A DNA stretch of 64,000 nucleotides. Origin: Danxiaibacter flavus (GTDB lineage: Bacteria > Bacteroidota > Bacteroidia > Chitinophagales > Chitinophagaceae). The notes under the pieces are model-generated. The model had not been told where the DNA came from. It worked only from the letters and a program-made list of their open reading frames with translations, and made no database searches. Location: assembly GCF_041060425.1 (NCBI RefSeq), contig NZ_JAULBC010000009.1:124001-188000 (forward strand), in the 5' to 3' direction. Shown here piece after piece: positions 48,079 to 56,794 of this stretch. Position 1 is the first letter of the stretch; each line of letters begins with the position of its first letter. Position numbers and translations under genes: made by a program.

Positions 48079-49458
48079 TTATTCTATTTCATTTAGTATT
48101 GATTGAAACTTGTATTCGTTAATTTCCTTCGTTGCCATTTTTTTAAGGATGTCATCCTTTGAACAAAATGCAAATCCTTTACCTGCGTGTCCTACAATGC
48201 ATCTGTCGTCCTTACTATCTCCAATGGCAATGCAGTTTTTAAATTTCACATTGTACTTTTCACAGGCATACTGCATCGCATTCGTTTTGCAATATGCATG
48301 TCCGCAATTGCTGTCGGGCGAGGCGAAGAAATAAGATGGCATATTTACTTCACCTGTTGCCTTTCCTTCGAATAATTCCAACTGATTTGCATAAGAAAAA
48401 TCAGCACCGATATTTTTCATAAGATAATTTGTTATCAATGTATAGCTGTTGCTGATTATGCCGACAGTATAGCCTCTTTCCTTAAGAGCACTGATAACGG
48501 GTTTAACATCTTCTACTATCTCAATGTTGTGGACTACGTCAAGCAATTCGTCAATCGTTCTTCCCTTTAATAAAAGTCCGATGTGTTTTGTAAGGATGAT
48601 GGGGTCTGTATCTCTTTCCCTTAGATCTTCAAGTTTAGCAGAAAAGCCGAACTTTTTTGCACAGGCATCAATGAACCTGCCTTTTAAAATTGTATCGTCC
48701 ATGTCGAATATAGCCATTTTTTTGAAGCTGGCTAATTTTTCCTGCAAAACATCGTGCATCTGCCTGTTAATTTCTTCCAGGGATTTAACATATTCTTCAT
48801 CTACCTCAGTTGGATTTTGCTGTTGTGTCTTGGCAATGATTGCTTTTGCAACCTCCTTACTCATTTTTCCGAGTGCTTCCCAGGGCTTACTCTTATTTTC
48901 TATATAGCCAATATTAACTTCTTTAATTCTGGCTTTCATCAAATACATATCTATTAAAATGCCAACATCAACGCCATAGTCGTTATAAAACTTTATTCTG
49001 TCAAAAAAGTTCTTTTTTCCAGCGATCATTCCGCTTAATGGTTGAGAAAAATGGGCGAGACCAGGATAAAATATTGTGAGTAATGGCTTTGCAACGAGCT
49101 CTGTTACACGCCCGGCATTTCTAGCGAAAGTACCTTTTACAAAATCGACCTCATTTAGCAACAACGGCTCCGTTAACAGCGCAATTGTTTCGTCAGGATA
49201 GGGATTTATATCCCCATCAAGAAATACCAGTATTTCATTTGAAGCCTTATTAATGCCATCTCTCATCGAGATGCCTTTTCCCCGGGTTTCGCTGATGACC
49301 ACAGTAGCACCACCAGAAGTAGCTTCTGCAACTGTGTTATCTTCTGATTTGTCATCCACCACAATAACTTCATTTACCAGGGGATTTTGCAAGCAAAACA
49401 GTACAATGCTTTTAATCGTTTTTTCTTCATTTAGTGCGGGGATAATAACACTCACCAT
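48079..49458 (-). CDS. Glycosyltransferase-HAD phosphatase fusion (GpgS-like)
   Basis: A 459-residue two-domain protein. Residues 1-185 form a GT-A glycosyltransferase: VSVIIPALNEEKTI, VIVVDDKSEDNT and the metal motif FLDGD (81-83). The segment GRVTELVAKPLLTIFYPGLA through QPLSGMIAGKK and YGVDVGILID closely resembles glucosyl-3-phosphoglycerate synthases (GT81). Residues about 248-450 form a SerB-like HAD phosphatase: DMDDT (Asp252, Asp254), IISNS and GDSKDDR. A synthase fused to a phosphatase could make glucosylglycerate from NDP-glucose and 3-phosphoglycerate in two steps. ATG 49458 is chosen because GGGAGG stands 10 bases before it; an in-frame ATG at 49506 lacks such a site. 49507-49797 upstream holds nothing recognised. 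Confidence 0.75.
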   Translation of the reverse strand: MVSVIIPALNEEKTIKSIVLFCLQNPLVNEVIVVDDKSEDNTVAEATSGGATVVISETRGKGISMRDGINKASNEILVFLDGDINPYPDETIALLTEPLLLNEVDFVKGTFARNAGRVTELVAKPLLTIFYPGLAHFSQPLSGMIAGKKNFFDRIKFYNDYGVDVGILIDMYLMKARIKEVNIGYIENKSKPWEALGKMSKEVAKAIIAKTQQQNPTEVDEEYVKSLEEINRQMHDVLQEKLASFKKMAIFDMDDTILKGRFIDACAKKFGFSAKLEDLRERDTDPIILTKHIGLLLKGRTIDELLDVVHNIEIVEDVKPVISALKERGYTVGIISNSYTLITNYLMKNIGADFSYANQLELFEGKATGEVNMPSYFFASPDSNCGHAYCKTNAMQYACEKYNVKFKNCIAIGDSKDDRCIVGHAGKGFAFCSKDDILKKMATKEINEYKFQSILNEIE

Positions 49459-49797
49459 AAAATTTCCTCCCAATTTTATTTTGTTTAGTTTTCCGGTTAA
49501 GAACAAACGCTCTGTTAATGCTATTGGTGCGCGTATTTACGCAAATGATCAGGTAATGCTATGAAGGCCTTCAAAGATAGTGGTTATCATTTATAATAAT
49601 TCAAGCCCGTAAACACCGAAAAATTTTAAAAAGGCGGGTAAAACACTGATAATTCAACCTGGGATTGCGGAAGATCTAAAAAGCTTTTAAAGAGAGAACA
49701 AAGCCTCATAATTATTATTGCAGGCTTGTTAATTCATATAGGATTTGGGAGGAGATGGTGCTTTTGTCATTTTTTTCCAGTACCAAATTGATGGCAA

Positions 49798-49824
49798 AGA
49801 AAAAGTCCGGCATAAGCCGGACTT
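49798..49824 (-). terminator. Terminator of the RNA-binding protein gene
   Basis: On the minus strand AAGTCCGGC pairs with GCCGGACTT around TTAT, followed by T residues. Confidence 0.85.
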
Positions 49825-49857
49825 AACATGAATTGAGACTTTATTCTAATGTGATGA

Positions 49858-50262
49858 TTAATAACGGTTGTATCCACCGCCGCCTTCGCCACGGTTGCGA
49901 TTGTATCCGCCACCGCCGCCACCGCGGTTGAAGCCGCCACCGCCGCCGCCACGGTTAAATCCACCGCCGCCGCCGCCGAAGCTTTTCTTTTTAAATCCAC
50001 CACCGCCACCATTGTCTTGTTTTGGTGCAGACTCGTTTACAACAATCTTACGGCCAGAGATCTCGCTTTCGTGCAGTTCGCTGATAGCTTGTCTCGCTGC
50101 GCTTTCATCACCCATTTCAACAAAGCCGAAGCCTTTGCTACGGTTGTTATTAAATTTGTCGGTAATAATTTTTGCGGAAACAACTTCTCCGTAAGGTGAG
50201 AATAAATTGTACAAATCATCACTGGTCATGTTCCAGTTAAGGTTTCCAACGTAAATGTTCAT
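49858..50262 (-). CDS. RRM-domain glycine-rich RNA-binding protein
   Basis: A 134-residue protein. An RNA-recognition motif fills residues 1-80: RNP2 is IYVGNL (3-8) and RNP1 is KGFGFVEM (about 43-50), with the aromatic residues intact. The remaining 50 residues are Gly-rich with Arg, Asn, Tyr and Phe (FNRGGGGGG-type repeats), similar to RGG tails. Such small proteins bind RNA and are often cold- or stress-induced in Bacteroidota and Cyanobacteria. It is divergent from efp with a 300-base AT-rich spacer. The Gly tail makes the other frames open, but only this frame codes for an RRM. Confidence 0.92.
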   Translation of the reverse strand: MNIYVGNLNWNMTSDDLYNLFSPYGEVVSAKIITDKFNNNRSKGFGFVEMGDESAARQAISELHESEISGRKIVVNESAPKQDNGGGGGFKKKSFGGGGGGFNRGGGGGGFNRGGGGGGYNRNRGEGGGGYNRY

Positions 50263-50527
50263 GGTAAAAAATTAAATAAATAAATAAAACCAAAAATTCA
50301 GTAGCCCAAGAAACCAAAAACATTTACGCTAAACGTTAAGGAAAAATGGAAGAACTGCATCTTGGATGATACAAAATTGTAAAAAAAATTTGGGATTTTC
50401 CAATATTTTTTTTAAGAATTTCCATTAAAAAACGCCTTAAAATGAAGCTTTTTTGCGATGTTCTTGCGTTATTTCAAAGAAGTTACAGAAATTAAAAATG
50501 AAGTTAAAATAATTAGCGTTCAATTGC

Positions 50528-50535
50528 TACTTTTG
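50528..50535 (+). promoter_or_regulatory. -7 element of the efp promoter
   Basis: TACTTTTG is an exact TAnnTTTG match 29 bases before the efp start. A weak GTTA lies 21 bases upstream in place of the -33 box. Confidence 0.45.
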
Positions 50536-50564
50536 CGCCCTAATTAAAACTTTAAAACGATTAT

Positions 50565-51131
50565 ATGGCAACAACTTCTGATATCAGCCGTGGTATGATC
50601 TTGAAGCTGGATGGTAGTTTGTATACCGTTATTGAATTTGGCGAAAATAAAACCGCGAGAGCCGCAGCTAAAGTTTGGGCCAAATTGAAAGGGGTTGACA
50701 ACAAACGCTCTATTGAAAAAACCTGGAACAGCGGTGAGAACATTTACCCGGTTCGTGTAGAAAAGAAAGCATTTCAGTATTTATATAAGGATGAATCGGG
50801 CTATAACCTGATGAACAACGAAACTTTTGAGCAAATTGCCCTGGAGGAAGAGATGATTGATGCTCCTCAGTTTCTGAAAGATGGAAGCGAGGTTTTTGTA
50901 TTTATTAATACAGAAACCGAACAACCAATAGGAGCTGAGTTACCTGAAAAAATAGTTGTGCAGGTTACTTATTGCGAGCCCGGGTTAAAAGGCGATACCG
51001 CAACCAGGGCTTTAAAACCAGCTACTGTTGAAACGGGTGCAACCGTGCAGGTACCTTTATTTGTGAACGACGGAGAGCTTATACGTGTAAACACCAAAAC
51101 TGGTGAGTACGTAGAAAGAGTAAAGGAATAA
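50565..51131 (+). CDS. efp: Translation elongation factor P
   Basis: A 188-residue factor with the full three-domain length. It binds ribosomes stalled on polyproline stretches. Domains II and III are typical: NNETFEQIALEEEMID, VVQVTYCEPGLKGDTATRAL and VPLFVNDGELIRVNTKTGEYVERVKE. In domain I the loop that normally reads PGKG, with the modified Lys or Arg at its tip, is replaced by FGENKTARAAAKVWAKL. The tip is about two residues longer and PGKG is absent, so any modification must differ from the lysyl- or rhamnosyl-types. It begins an efp-accB-accC group and ends at a terminator, so accB may have separate transcription. Confidence 0.95.
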   Translation: MATTSDISRGMILKLDGSLYTVIEFGENKTARAAAKVWAKLKGVDNKRSIEKTWNSGENIYPVRVEKKAFQYLYKDESGYNLMNNETFEQIALEEEMIDAPQFLKDGSEVFVFINTETEQPIGAELPEKIVVQVTYCEPGLKGDTATRALKPATVETGATVQVPLFVNDGELIRVNTKTGEYVERVKE

Positions 51132-51155
51132 TATTGTTTTTCTGCAATTATTGTG

Positions 51156-51181
51156 AAGGATGGCCCAAACCATCCTTTTTT
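51156..51181 (+). terminator. Intrinsic terminator after efp
   Basis: AAGGATGG pairs with CCATCCTT around a 6-base loop, followed by T residues. Confidence 0.85.
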
Positions 51182-51303
51182 AGTCAGCGTATACAAAAGT
51201 AAAAAACACCAAAAAACATAAGATTTTTAGCTTTTTTGCCTATTTTGCCACTCATTTTGGGTAAAAAAGCCATTAAATTAATCCAAACTCCAAAATCTGT
51301 CGT

Positions 51304-51798
51304 ATGGACTATAAACAAATTCAGGAGTTGATAAAGCTTATCAACAAGAGCAACATCGGAGAAGTAAGCATAGAGGAAAAGGACTTTAAAATTACTATCA
51401 AACAAAAAGAAGAACCGGCTCAAACCCTTGTAGCTGCGCCTATGGCACAGCCAACTTATATGCAGGCTCCGGCTTTTTCGCAAGCACCTGCTCTATCATC
51501 TGCTCCGCTACAGGAACAGCCCAGGGCCGCGGCATCAGCTGCAGAACCCAAAGCTGACAACCTGATAACGATCAAGAGCCCGATGATCGGAACTTTCTAT
51601 CGTAAATCAGCTCCCGACAAACCCAGCTTTGTAGAAGTGGGAGATGATGTAGCCCCGGGTAAAGTTGTATGCATTATTGAAGCAATGAAGCTTTTCAACG
51701 AAATTGAAAGTGAAGTAAGCGGTAAAATTGTAAAAATTCTGGTTGATGACGCCAGCCCGGTAGAATACGATCAACCACTGTTTTTAGTAGAACCATAA
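51304..51798 (+). CDS. accB: Acetyl-CoA carboxylase biotin carboxyl carrier protein
   Basis: A 164-residue carrier. An N-terminal helical region is followed by an Ala/Pro/Gln-rich flexible linker (about 40-85). The biotinyl domain starts with ITIKSPMIGTFYRKSAPDKP. The biotin is attached to Lys129 in IIEAMKLFNEIES. It shuttles CO2 from AccC to the carboxyltransferase in the first step of fatty-acid synthesis. It lies 123 bases before accC, and the two make the biotin carboxylase half of the enzyme. The carboxyltransferase genes are not in this window. Confidence 0.97.
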   Translation: MDYKQIQELIKLINKSNIGEVSIEEKDFKITIKQKEEPAQTLVAAPMAQPTYMQAPAFSQAPALSSAPLQEQPRAAASAAEPKADNLITIKSPMIGTFYRKSAPDKPSFVEVGDDVAPGKVVCIIEAMKLFNEIESEVSGKIVKILVDDASPVEYDQPLFLVEP

Positions 51799-51921
51799 AA
51801 TAATCTGAAATATGGCAGCTTGACGATCTGAAATTGGAAACCCACTTTCATTTTATCAGGTTGCTTTTTTTTAATTATCATTTTTCAGATTATTTAATCT
51901 TCAAATTTTCAAATTGATTAA

Positions 51922-53268
51922 ATGTTTAAGAAAGTACTTATAGCCAATCGTGGTGAAATTGCATTGCGTGTTATACGCACATGCAGGGAGATGGGCATTA
52001 AAACTGTTGCAGTTTATTCCACCGCAGATAAAGATAGTCTGCATGTAAAATTTGCCGATGAAGCGGTTTGTATTGGTAAACCCCAAAGCACTGATTCTTA
52101 TTTAAATATTCCTCACATAATGGCAGCGGCGGAAATTACCAATGCTGACGCTATTCACCCCGGCTACGGTTTTTTAGCTGAAAATGCCAAATTCTCGCAG
52201 ATCTGTGCTGATCATAACATTAAGTTCATCGGGCCAACTCCCGAAATGATCAACAAGATGGGCGATAAAATGACGGCGAAAGAAACCATGATCAAAGCTG
52301 GAGTACCTGTTATCCCTGGAAGTGACGGGTTGCTTGAAAGTCTGGAACAAGCAAAAGAGCTAGCAAAAAAAGTTGTTGGATACCCTGTTATATTGAAAGC
52401 TACTGCCGGTGGTGGAGGCAAGGGGATGCGCGTTGTATGGCGCGAAGATGAGATGGAAAGAGCTTACAACACTGCAAAAGCAGAAGCCGGTGCCGCATTT
52501 AAAAATGACGGGATCTATATGGAGAAGTTCGTTGAAGAACCTCGCCATATTGAAATTCAGGTTGCGGGTGACAGGTATGGAACTGTTTGTCATCTAAGCG
52601 AAAGAGACTGCTCTATTCAGCGCCGCCACCAAAAACTGGTAGAAGAATCTCCTTCCCCCTTTATGACGCCTGAGCTCAGAAAGAAAATGGGAGAGGCAGC
52701 GATTAAAGCAGCCAGCGCAATCAACTACGAAAGCGTTGGTACCATTGAATTTCTTGTAGACAAGCACCGCAATTTCTATTTCATGGAAATGAACACACGT
52801 ATCCAGGTAGAACATTGCGTAACTGAAGAAGTGATCAATTTTGACCTCATAAAAGAGCAGATAAAAATTGCAATGGGCGAGAAGATCTCCGGAATGAATT
52901 ATGAGCCGCAAATGCACGCAATCGAATGCCGGATAAATGCAGAGGATCCATATAATGACTTTCGTCCTTCTCCCGGAAAAATAACTATTCTAAACACTCC
53001 TGGCGGGCACGGCGTACGTGTTGACAGCCATGTATATGCAGGATACGTTATTCCTCCTTATTATGACTCAATGATTGGTAAACTGATCACTATTGCGCGC
53101 ACACGCGAGGAAGCGATCAACACAATGTATCGTGCGCTGAGTGAGTATGTTATCGAAGGTGTGAAAACAACCATTCCGTTTCACCTCCAGTTAATGCAGA
53201 ATGAAGATTTCCGCAATGGAGATTTTAATACAAAGTTTTTGGAATCATTTGAAATGAAACCAATGTAA
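51922..53268 (+). CDS. accC: Acetyl-CoA carboxylase biotin carboxylase subunit
   Basis: A 448-residue enzyme of normal length. It carboxylates biotin on AccB using ATP and bicarbonate. The N-terminal biotin carboxylase domain shows KVLIANRGEIALRVIRTCRE and IHPGYGFLAENA. The ATP-grasp glycine loop is KATAGGGGKGMR (about 158-169). Catalytic residues lie in YMEKFVEEPRHIEIQV, ERDCSIQRRHQKLVEE, EMNTRIQVEH and ECRINAEDP. It follows accB directly. It is cytosolic, and nothing unusual was seen. Confidence 0.98.
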   Translation: MFKKVLIANRGEIALRVIRTCREMGIKTVAVYSTADKDSLHVKFADEAVCIGKPQSTDSYLNIPHIMAAAEITNADAIHPGYGFLAENAKFSQICADHNIKFIGPTPEMINKMGDKMTAKETMIKAGVPVIPGSDGLLESLEQAKELAKKVVGYPVILKATAGGGGKGMRVVWREDEMERAYNTAKAEAGAAFKNDGIYMEKFVEEPRHIEIQVAGDRYGTVCHLSERDCSIQRRHQKLVEESPSPFMTPELRKKMGEAAIKAASAINYESVGTIEFLVDKHRNFYFMEMNTRIQVEHCVTEEVINFDLIKEQIKIAMGEKISGMNYEPQMHAIECRINAEDPYNDFRPSPGKITILNTPGGHGVRVDSHVYAGYVIPPYYDSMIGKLITIARTREEAINTMYRALSEYVIEGVKTTIPFHLQLMQNEDFRNGDFNTKFLESFEMKPM

Positions 53269-53290
53269 AATTTACAATACAGACTTGTTA

Positions 53291-53327
53291 AAAAAAAGCT
53301 GCATCAGGTTCTGGTGCGGCTTTTTTT
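53291..53327 (+). terminator. Intrinsic terminator after accC
   Basis: AAAAAGCTGCATCAG pairs with CTGGTGCGGCTTTTT (two G-U pairs) around GTT, followed by T residues. Confidence 0.85.
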
Positions 53328-53404
53328 ATGCGGCTTTGTGGCACCTTTTTTTGCCATCAGGAGGAACGGTGACGAATGTCATAAATTAAAGAAAAGTCCT
53401 GCAA

Positions 53405-53412
53405 TAGTTTTG
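53405..53412 (+). promoter_or_regulatory. -7 element before the formate transporter gene
   Basis: TAGTTTTG matches TAnnTTTG exactly, 66 bases before the start codon. No clear -33 box or FNR-type palindrome is visible upstream. Confidence 0.35.
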
Positions 53413-53477
53413 CCCCCGTAATAGAATTTACCTGGCCTCAACGATCGCAATGTCATTCGACTATTAATGAGTATAGT

Positions 53478-54374
53478 ATGGCTTCGGGCTTTTTTACACC
53501 GTCAGAGATTACGAAATATGTGGTAGAAACAGGTTACAAAAAATCCATTTTACCTGCAAAAAAAATGTTGCTTTTAAGCATTATGGCAGGTATTTTTCTC
53601 TCTCTGGCTGCCCATGGAACAGTAATAGCGTCACACAATATACAATACCCCGGAACTGCGAGAATTGTGAGCGCTATTATTTTTCCCGTGGGACTTGTTC
53701 TTATTCTTTTAAGCGGCTGTGAGTTATTTACCGGCAACTGTCTCATTATAGTTAGCTGTCTGCAGAAAAAGGCCAGGTGGCAATATTTTATGAAGAGCCT
53801 TCTCCTTGTTTATCTGGGAAATCTAATAGGTTCATTGGTTGTTGTGCTTTGTCTCTCATGGTTTAACAAAATAAGTCATACCGATCCGTTAATCAGTGCA
53901 TATAATATAAAAGTTGCTGCATACAAAAGTACTCTAACCCCGGTTGCAGCTTTGGTTTCAGCAATCTTTGCCAATTTACTTGTATGTATGGGAGTATGGT
54001 TGTGTTATGCTGCAAAAGACATATCAGGAAAAATTATGGGGGCTTTTTATCCCATTTTCTTATTTATCGTTCTGGGCCTGGAGCACGTTGTTGCCAACAT
54101 GTATTATATCCCTATGGGACTGTTGGCGAAAAATGACGTGGCCGGTATTCAGGCCGCTACAAAGCTTGGCGTTTCTGCTGAAAAATTATCTCGTCTGACA
54201 TTATCCAACTCAATCATAAACAATTTTATTCCCGCCACTATCGGAAACATTGTTGGCGGAGCTATTGCTGTTGGTGCATTTTTCTGGCTCGTGTTTTTAA
54301 AGGATGATAACCCTGTTGTTTTTAGAACGAAAATGAATGACAGGCAGCCAGAACTACTTCATGAAGAAGCGTAG
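53478..54374 (+). CDS. focA: Formate/nitrite transporter (FocA type)
   Basis: A 298-residue inner-membrane protein of the FNT family with six membrane spans. It starts with the typical cytosolic helix (FTPSEITKYVVETGYKKS). Family segments include GIFLSLAAHGT, GCELFTGNCLIIVSC and, in the second half, AIFANLLVCMGVWLCYAA and LGLEHVVANMYYIPMGL. The final span is near 268-287. FocA exports formate made by pyruvate formate-lyase during fermentation and may import it later. pflB follows 45 bases downstream, which makes formate rather than nitrite the likely substrate. Confidence 0.92.
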   Translation: MASGFFTPSEITKYVVETGYKKSILPAKKMLLLSIMAGIFLSLAAHGTVIASHNIQYPGTARIVSAIIFPVGLVLILLSGCELFTGNCLIIVSCLQKKARWQYFMKSLLLVYLGNLIGSLVVVLCLSWFNKISHTDPLISAYNIKVAAYKSTLTPVAALVSAIFANLLVCMGVWLCYAAKDISGKIMGAFYPIFLFIVLGLEHVVANMYYIPMGLLAKNDVAGIQAATKLGVSAEKLSRLTLSNSIINNFIPATIGNIVGGAIAVGAFFWLVFLKDDNPVVFRTKMNDRQPELLHEEA

Positions 54375-54419
54375 GCTTTTTTTTGTCACCCGATTTCGAT
54401 CACATTAAAATACATAACT

Positions 54420-56654
54420 ATGAACACGGAAGTCCAGCCAAAAGAGTTTGTAAAAGGAGCGTGGAATATTACGATTGATCCTGCTGATTTTGTTCAAAAA
54501 AATATCAGGCCTTATGAGGGAGATGCTGCCTTTCTGGAAGGGCCGACAGATCGGACGCTACACGTTTGGAAAGCAGCTCAGCTGGCATTGCGCGAAGAAC
54601 GGATCAACAAAGGCTGTCGTGCGATTGATACTGAAGTTATATCAAACATAACTTCACATAAACCCGGATATATAAGGAGGGACGACGAGATAATTGTAGG
54701 GTTGCAGACAGATGAAATATTGAAACGGGCAATGAAACCTTTTGGTGGTATGAAGCTCGTGCAAGGAGCGGTTGAAGAACGTGGGCTGGAGGTATCCAAA
54801 CGTGTTCTTGATATATTTAACTATGCGCGAAGCCACAACCAGGCGGTGTTTGATGCATATGATAGTGAGATACGTGCATACCGTTCTAACCATGTGTTGA
54901 CAGGATTGCCCGATAATTATGCGCGTGGACGTATTATCGGCGATTTTCGTCGCATGGCCCTATACGGGGCAGCTCAACTCATAGAAGCTAAAAAAATGGA
55001 TTTTGCTCATGTAGGGGGTGAAATGACAGAGCATAAAGTGAGATTAAGAGAAGAACTGTCGCAGCAAATAGCAGCGTTAAAAGATATGATAACCATGGCT
55101 GGCTCATACGGTATTGATATTACCCATCCTGCACAAAATGCGTATGAAGCGGTTCAATGGACATATATTGCATATCTCGCTGCTGTTAAAGAGCAAGATG
55201 GAGCTGCAATGTCGCTTGGAAATGTGTCATCGTTCCTTGATATCTACATCGAACGTGATCTTGAAACGGGCTTAATAACCGAAGCTGAAGCACAGGAGTT
55301 AATAGATCAGTTTGTGATGAAACTTCGCCTGGTTCGTCATCTAAGGCCTGCATCCTATGACGAAATATTTGGTGGTGATCCAACGTGGGTAACTGAATCA
55401 ATAGGTGGGCAACTTCATGATGGCCGGACAAAAGTTACTAAAACTTCATTCAGATTCCTGCAAACGCTTTACAATCTGGGACCGGCACCAGAGCCCAATC
55501 TTACCGTGTTATGGTCAAATGATCTGCCCGAAGGGTTTAAAAAATTCTGTGCACAGGTATCCATTGATACCTCTTCCGTGCAATATGAAAATGATGATCT
55601 GATGCGCAAGGTGCGCGGCTCAGATGATTACGGTATTGCGTGTTGTGTTTCTTACCAACCAATAGGCAAACGCATTCAGCATTTTGGCGCTCGTGCTAAT
55701 CTGCCCAAAGCCTTGTTGATTGCCTTAAATGAAGGACGCGAAGAAGAAAAAGGAACGTTGATCATTAACGGAATTGCGGCGGTGCCGGATGGCGCATTGG
55801 ATTATGATACCGTAATGTGCAGATTTAAATACGCATTGAGCCAGTTGGCAAGAGTGTATGCCAAAGCAATGTATATTATACATTACATGCACGATAAGTA
55901 TTATTACGAAAGAGCGCAAATGGCGGTTGTTGATACTGATCCCGGCATTGATATAGCCTATGGTGCTGCAGGCATTTCCATCATTGCTGATTCGCTGAGT
56001 GCAATAAAGTATGCTAAGGTTATTCCGATAAGAAACGACAAAGGACTTACAACCGATTTTAAAATTGAAGGTGATTATCCAAAATACGGCAATGATGATG
56101 ATCGTGTTGACAGTATAGCGCAGGAAATAACATCCTTTTTCATTAATGAGTTACGCAGGCACGATACGTATAAAGACGCAATACCTACGCTATCTTTATT
56201 AACCATTACGTCTAATGTAATGTACGGAAAGAATACAGGTGCTACGCCTGATTGCCGCAAAGCCGGAGAGTCATTTGCGCCGGGAGCAAACCCGATGCAC
56301 GGCCGTGATTGCACCGGAGCTATTGCATCCTTAAATTCTGTTAGCAAGTTAAATTACGAAGATGCACAGGATGGCATATCCAATACATTCTCAATGGTTC
56401 CTAAATCGCTTGGCAGCACCAGGGAAGATCAGATTGATAATCTTGTAGCAACAATGGGTGGGTATTTTGGCCGCGGTGCACATCACCTGAACGTGAATGT
56501 GCTCAATCGGGAAACGCTGATGGATGCATATGAAAATCCCGAAAAATATCCGCAGTTAACAATCCGTGTTTCCGGTTATGCGGTGAATTTTGTAAGGTTG
56601 TCAAAAGCCCATCAGCTGGAAGTGATTGCCCGTACTTTCCATGAGAACATGTGA
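54420..56654 (+). CDS. pflB: Formate C-acetyltransferase (pyruvate formate-lyase)
   Basis: A 744-residue glycyl-radical enzyme of full length. It splits pyruvate with CoA into acetyl-CoA and formate without oxygen. The catalytic pair is Cys408-Cys409 in YGIACCVSYQ. The radical Gly719 lies in the C-terminal RVSGYAVNF. The C-terminus ends HQLEVIARTFHENM as in typical PflB. It needs the activase encoded 140 bases downstream to form the radical. Oxygen destroys the active form, so expression implies anoxic or micro-oxic phases. The spacer after it holds a stem-loop (56739-56771). Confidence 0.97.
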   Translation: MNTEVQPKEFVKGAWNITIDPADFVQKNIRPYEGDAAFLEGPTDRTLHVWKAAQLALREERINKGCRAIDTEVISNITSHKPGYIRRDDEIIVGLQTDEILKRAMKPFGGMKLVQGAVEERGLEVSKRVLDIFNYARSHNQAVFDAYDSEIRAYRSNHVLTGLPDNYARGRIIGDFRRMALYGAAQLIEAKKMDFAHVGGEMTEHKVRLREELSQQIAALKDMITMAGSYGIDITHPAQNAYEAVQWTYIAYLAAVKEQDGAAMSLGNVSSFLDIYIERDLETGLITEAEAQELIDQFVMKLRLVRHLRPASYDEIFGGDPTWVTESIGGQLHDGRTKVTKTSFRFLQTLYNLGPAPEPNLTVLWSNDLPEGFKKFCAQVSIDTSSVQYENDDLMRKVRGSDDYGIACCVSYQPIGKRIQHFGARANLPKALLIALNEGREEEKGTLIINGIAAVPDGALDYDTVMCRFKYALSQLARVYAKAMYIIHYMHDKYYYERAQMAVVDTDPGIDIAYGAAGISIIADSLSAIKYAKVIPIRNDKGLTTDFKIEGDYPKYGNDDDRVDSIAQEITSFFINELRRHDTYKDAIPTLSLLTITSNVMYGKNTGATPDCRKAGESFAPGANPMHGRDCTGAIASLNSVSKLNYEDAQDGISNTFSMVPKSLGSTREDQIDNLVATMGGYFGRGAHHLNVNVLNRETLMDAYENPEKYPQLTIRVSGYAVNFVRLSKAHQLEVIARTFHENM

Positions 56655-56738
56655 GGGAGCCTCAAAACTAAATAGTTGATTGTATCGCCAGGTATAATCA
56701 CAACGACAATAGTATTAGTCACCTTGGTTTTTATTTAG

Positions 56739-56771
56739 AAGAGGTAGCATTTGATTAAGATGCTGCCTCTT
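56739..56771 (+). other. Stem-loop between pflB and pflA
   Basis: AAGAGGTAGCAT pairs with ATGCTGCCTCTT (12 bp, one G-U) around a 9-base loop. It is not followed by a U-run, so it is more likely an mRNA stability or partial attenuation element than a full terminator. Confidence 0.5.
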
Positions 56772-56794
56772 ATCCTGTGTAAAAGCGAAACACC

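Noticed and set aside
49767..50194. Ala/Val- and Pro-rich frames overlapping the RNA-binding protein gene
   Set aside because: They are other-frame readings of the glycine-rich tail; only the annotated frame contains RNP1 and RNP2.
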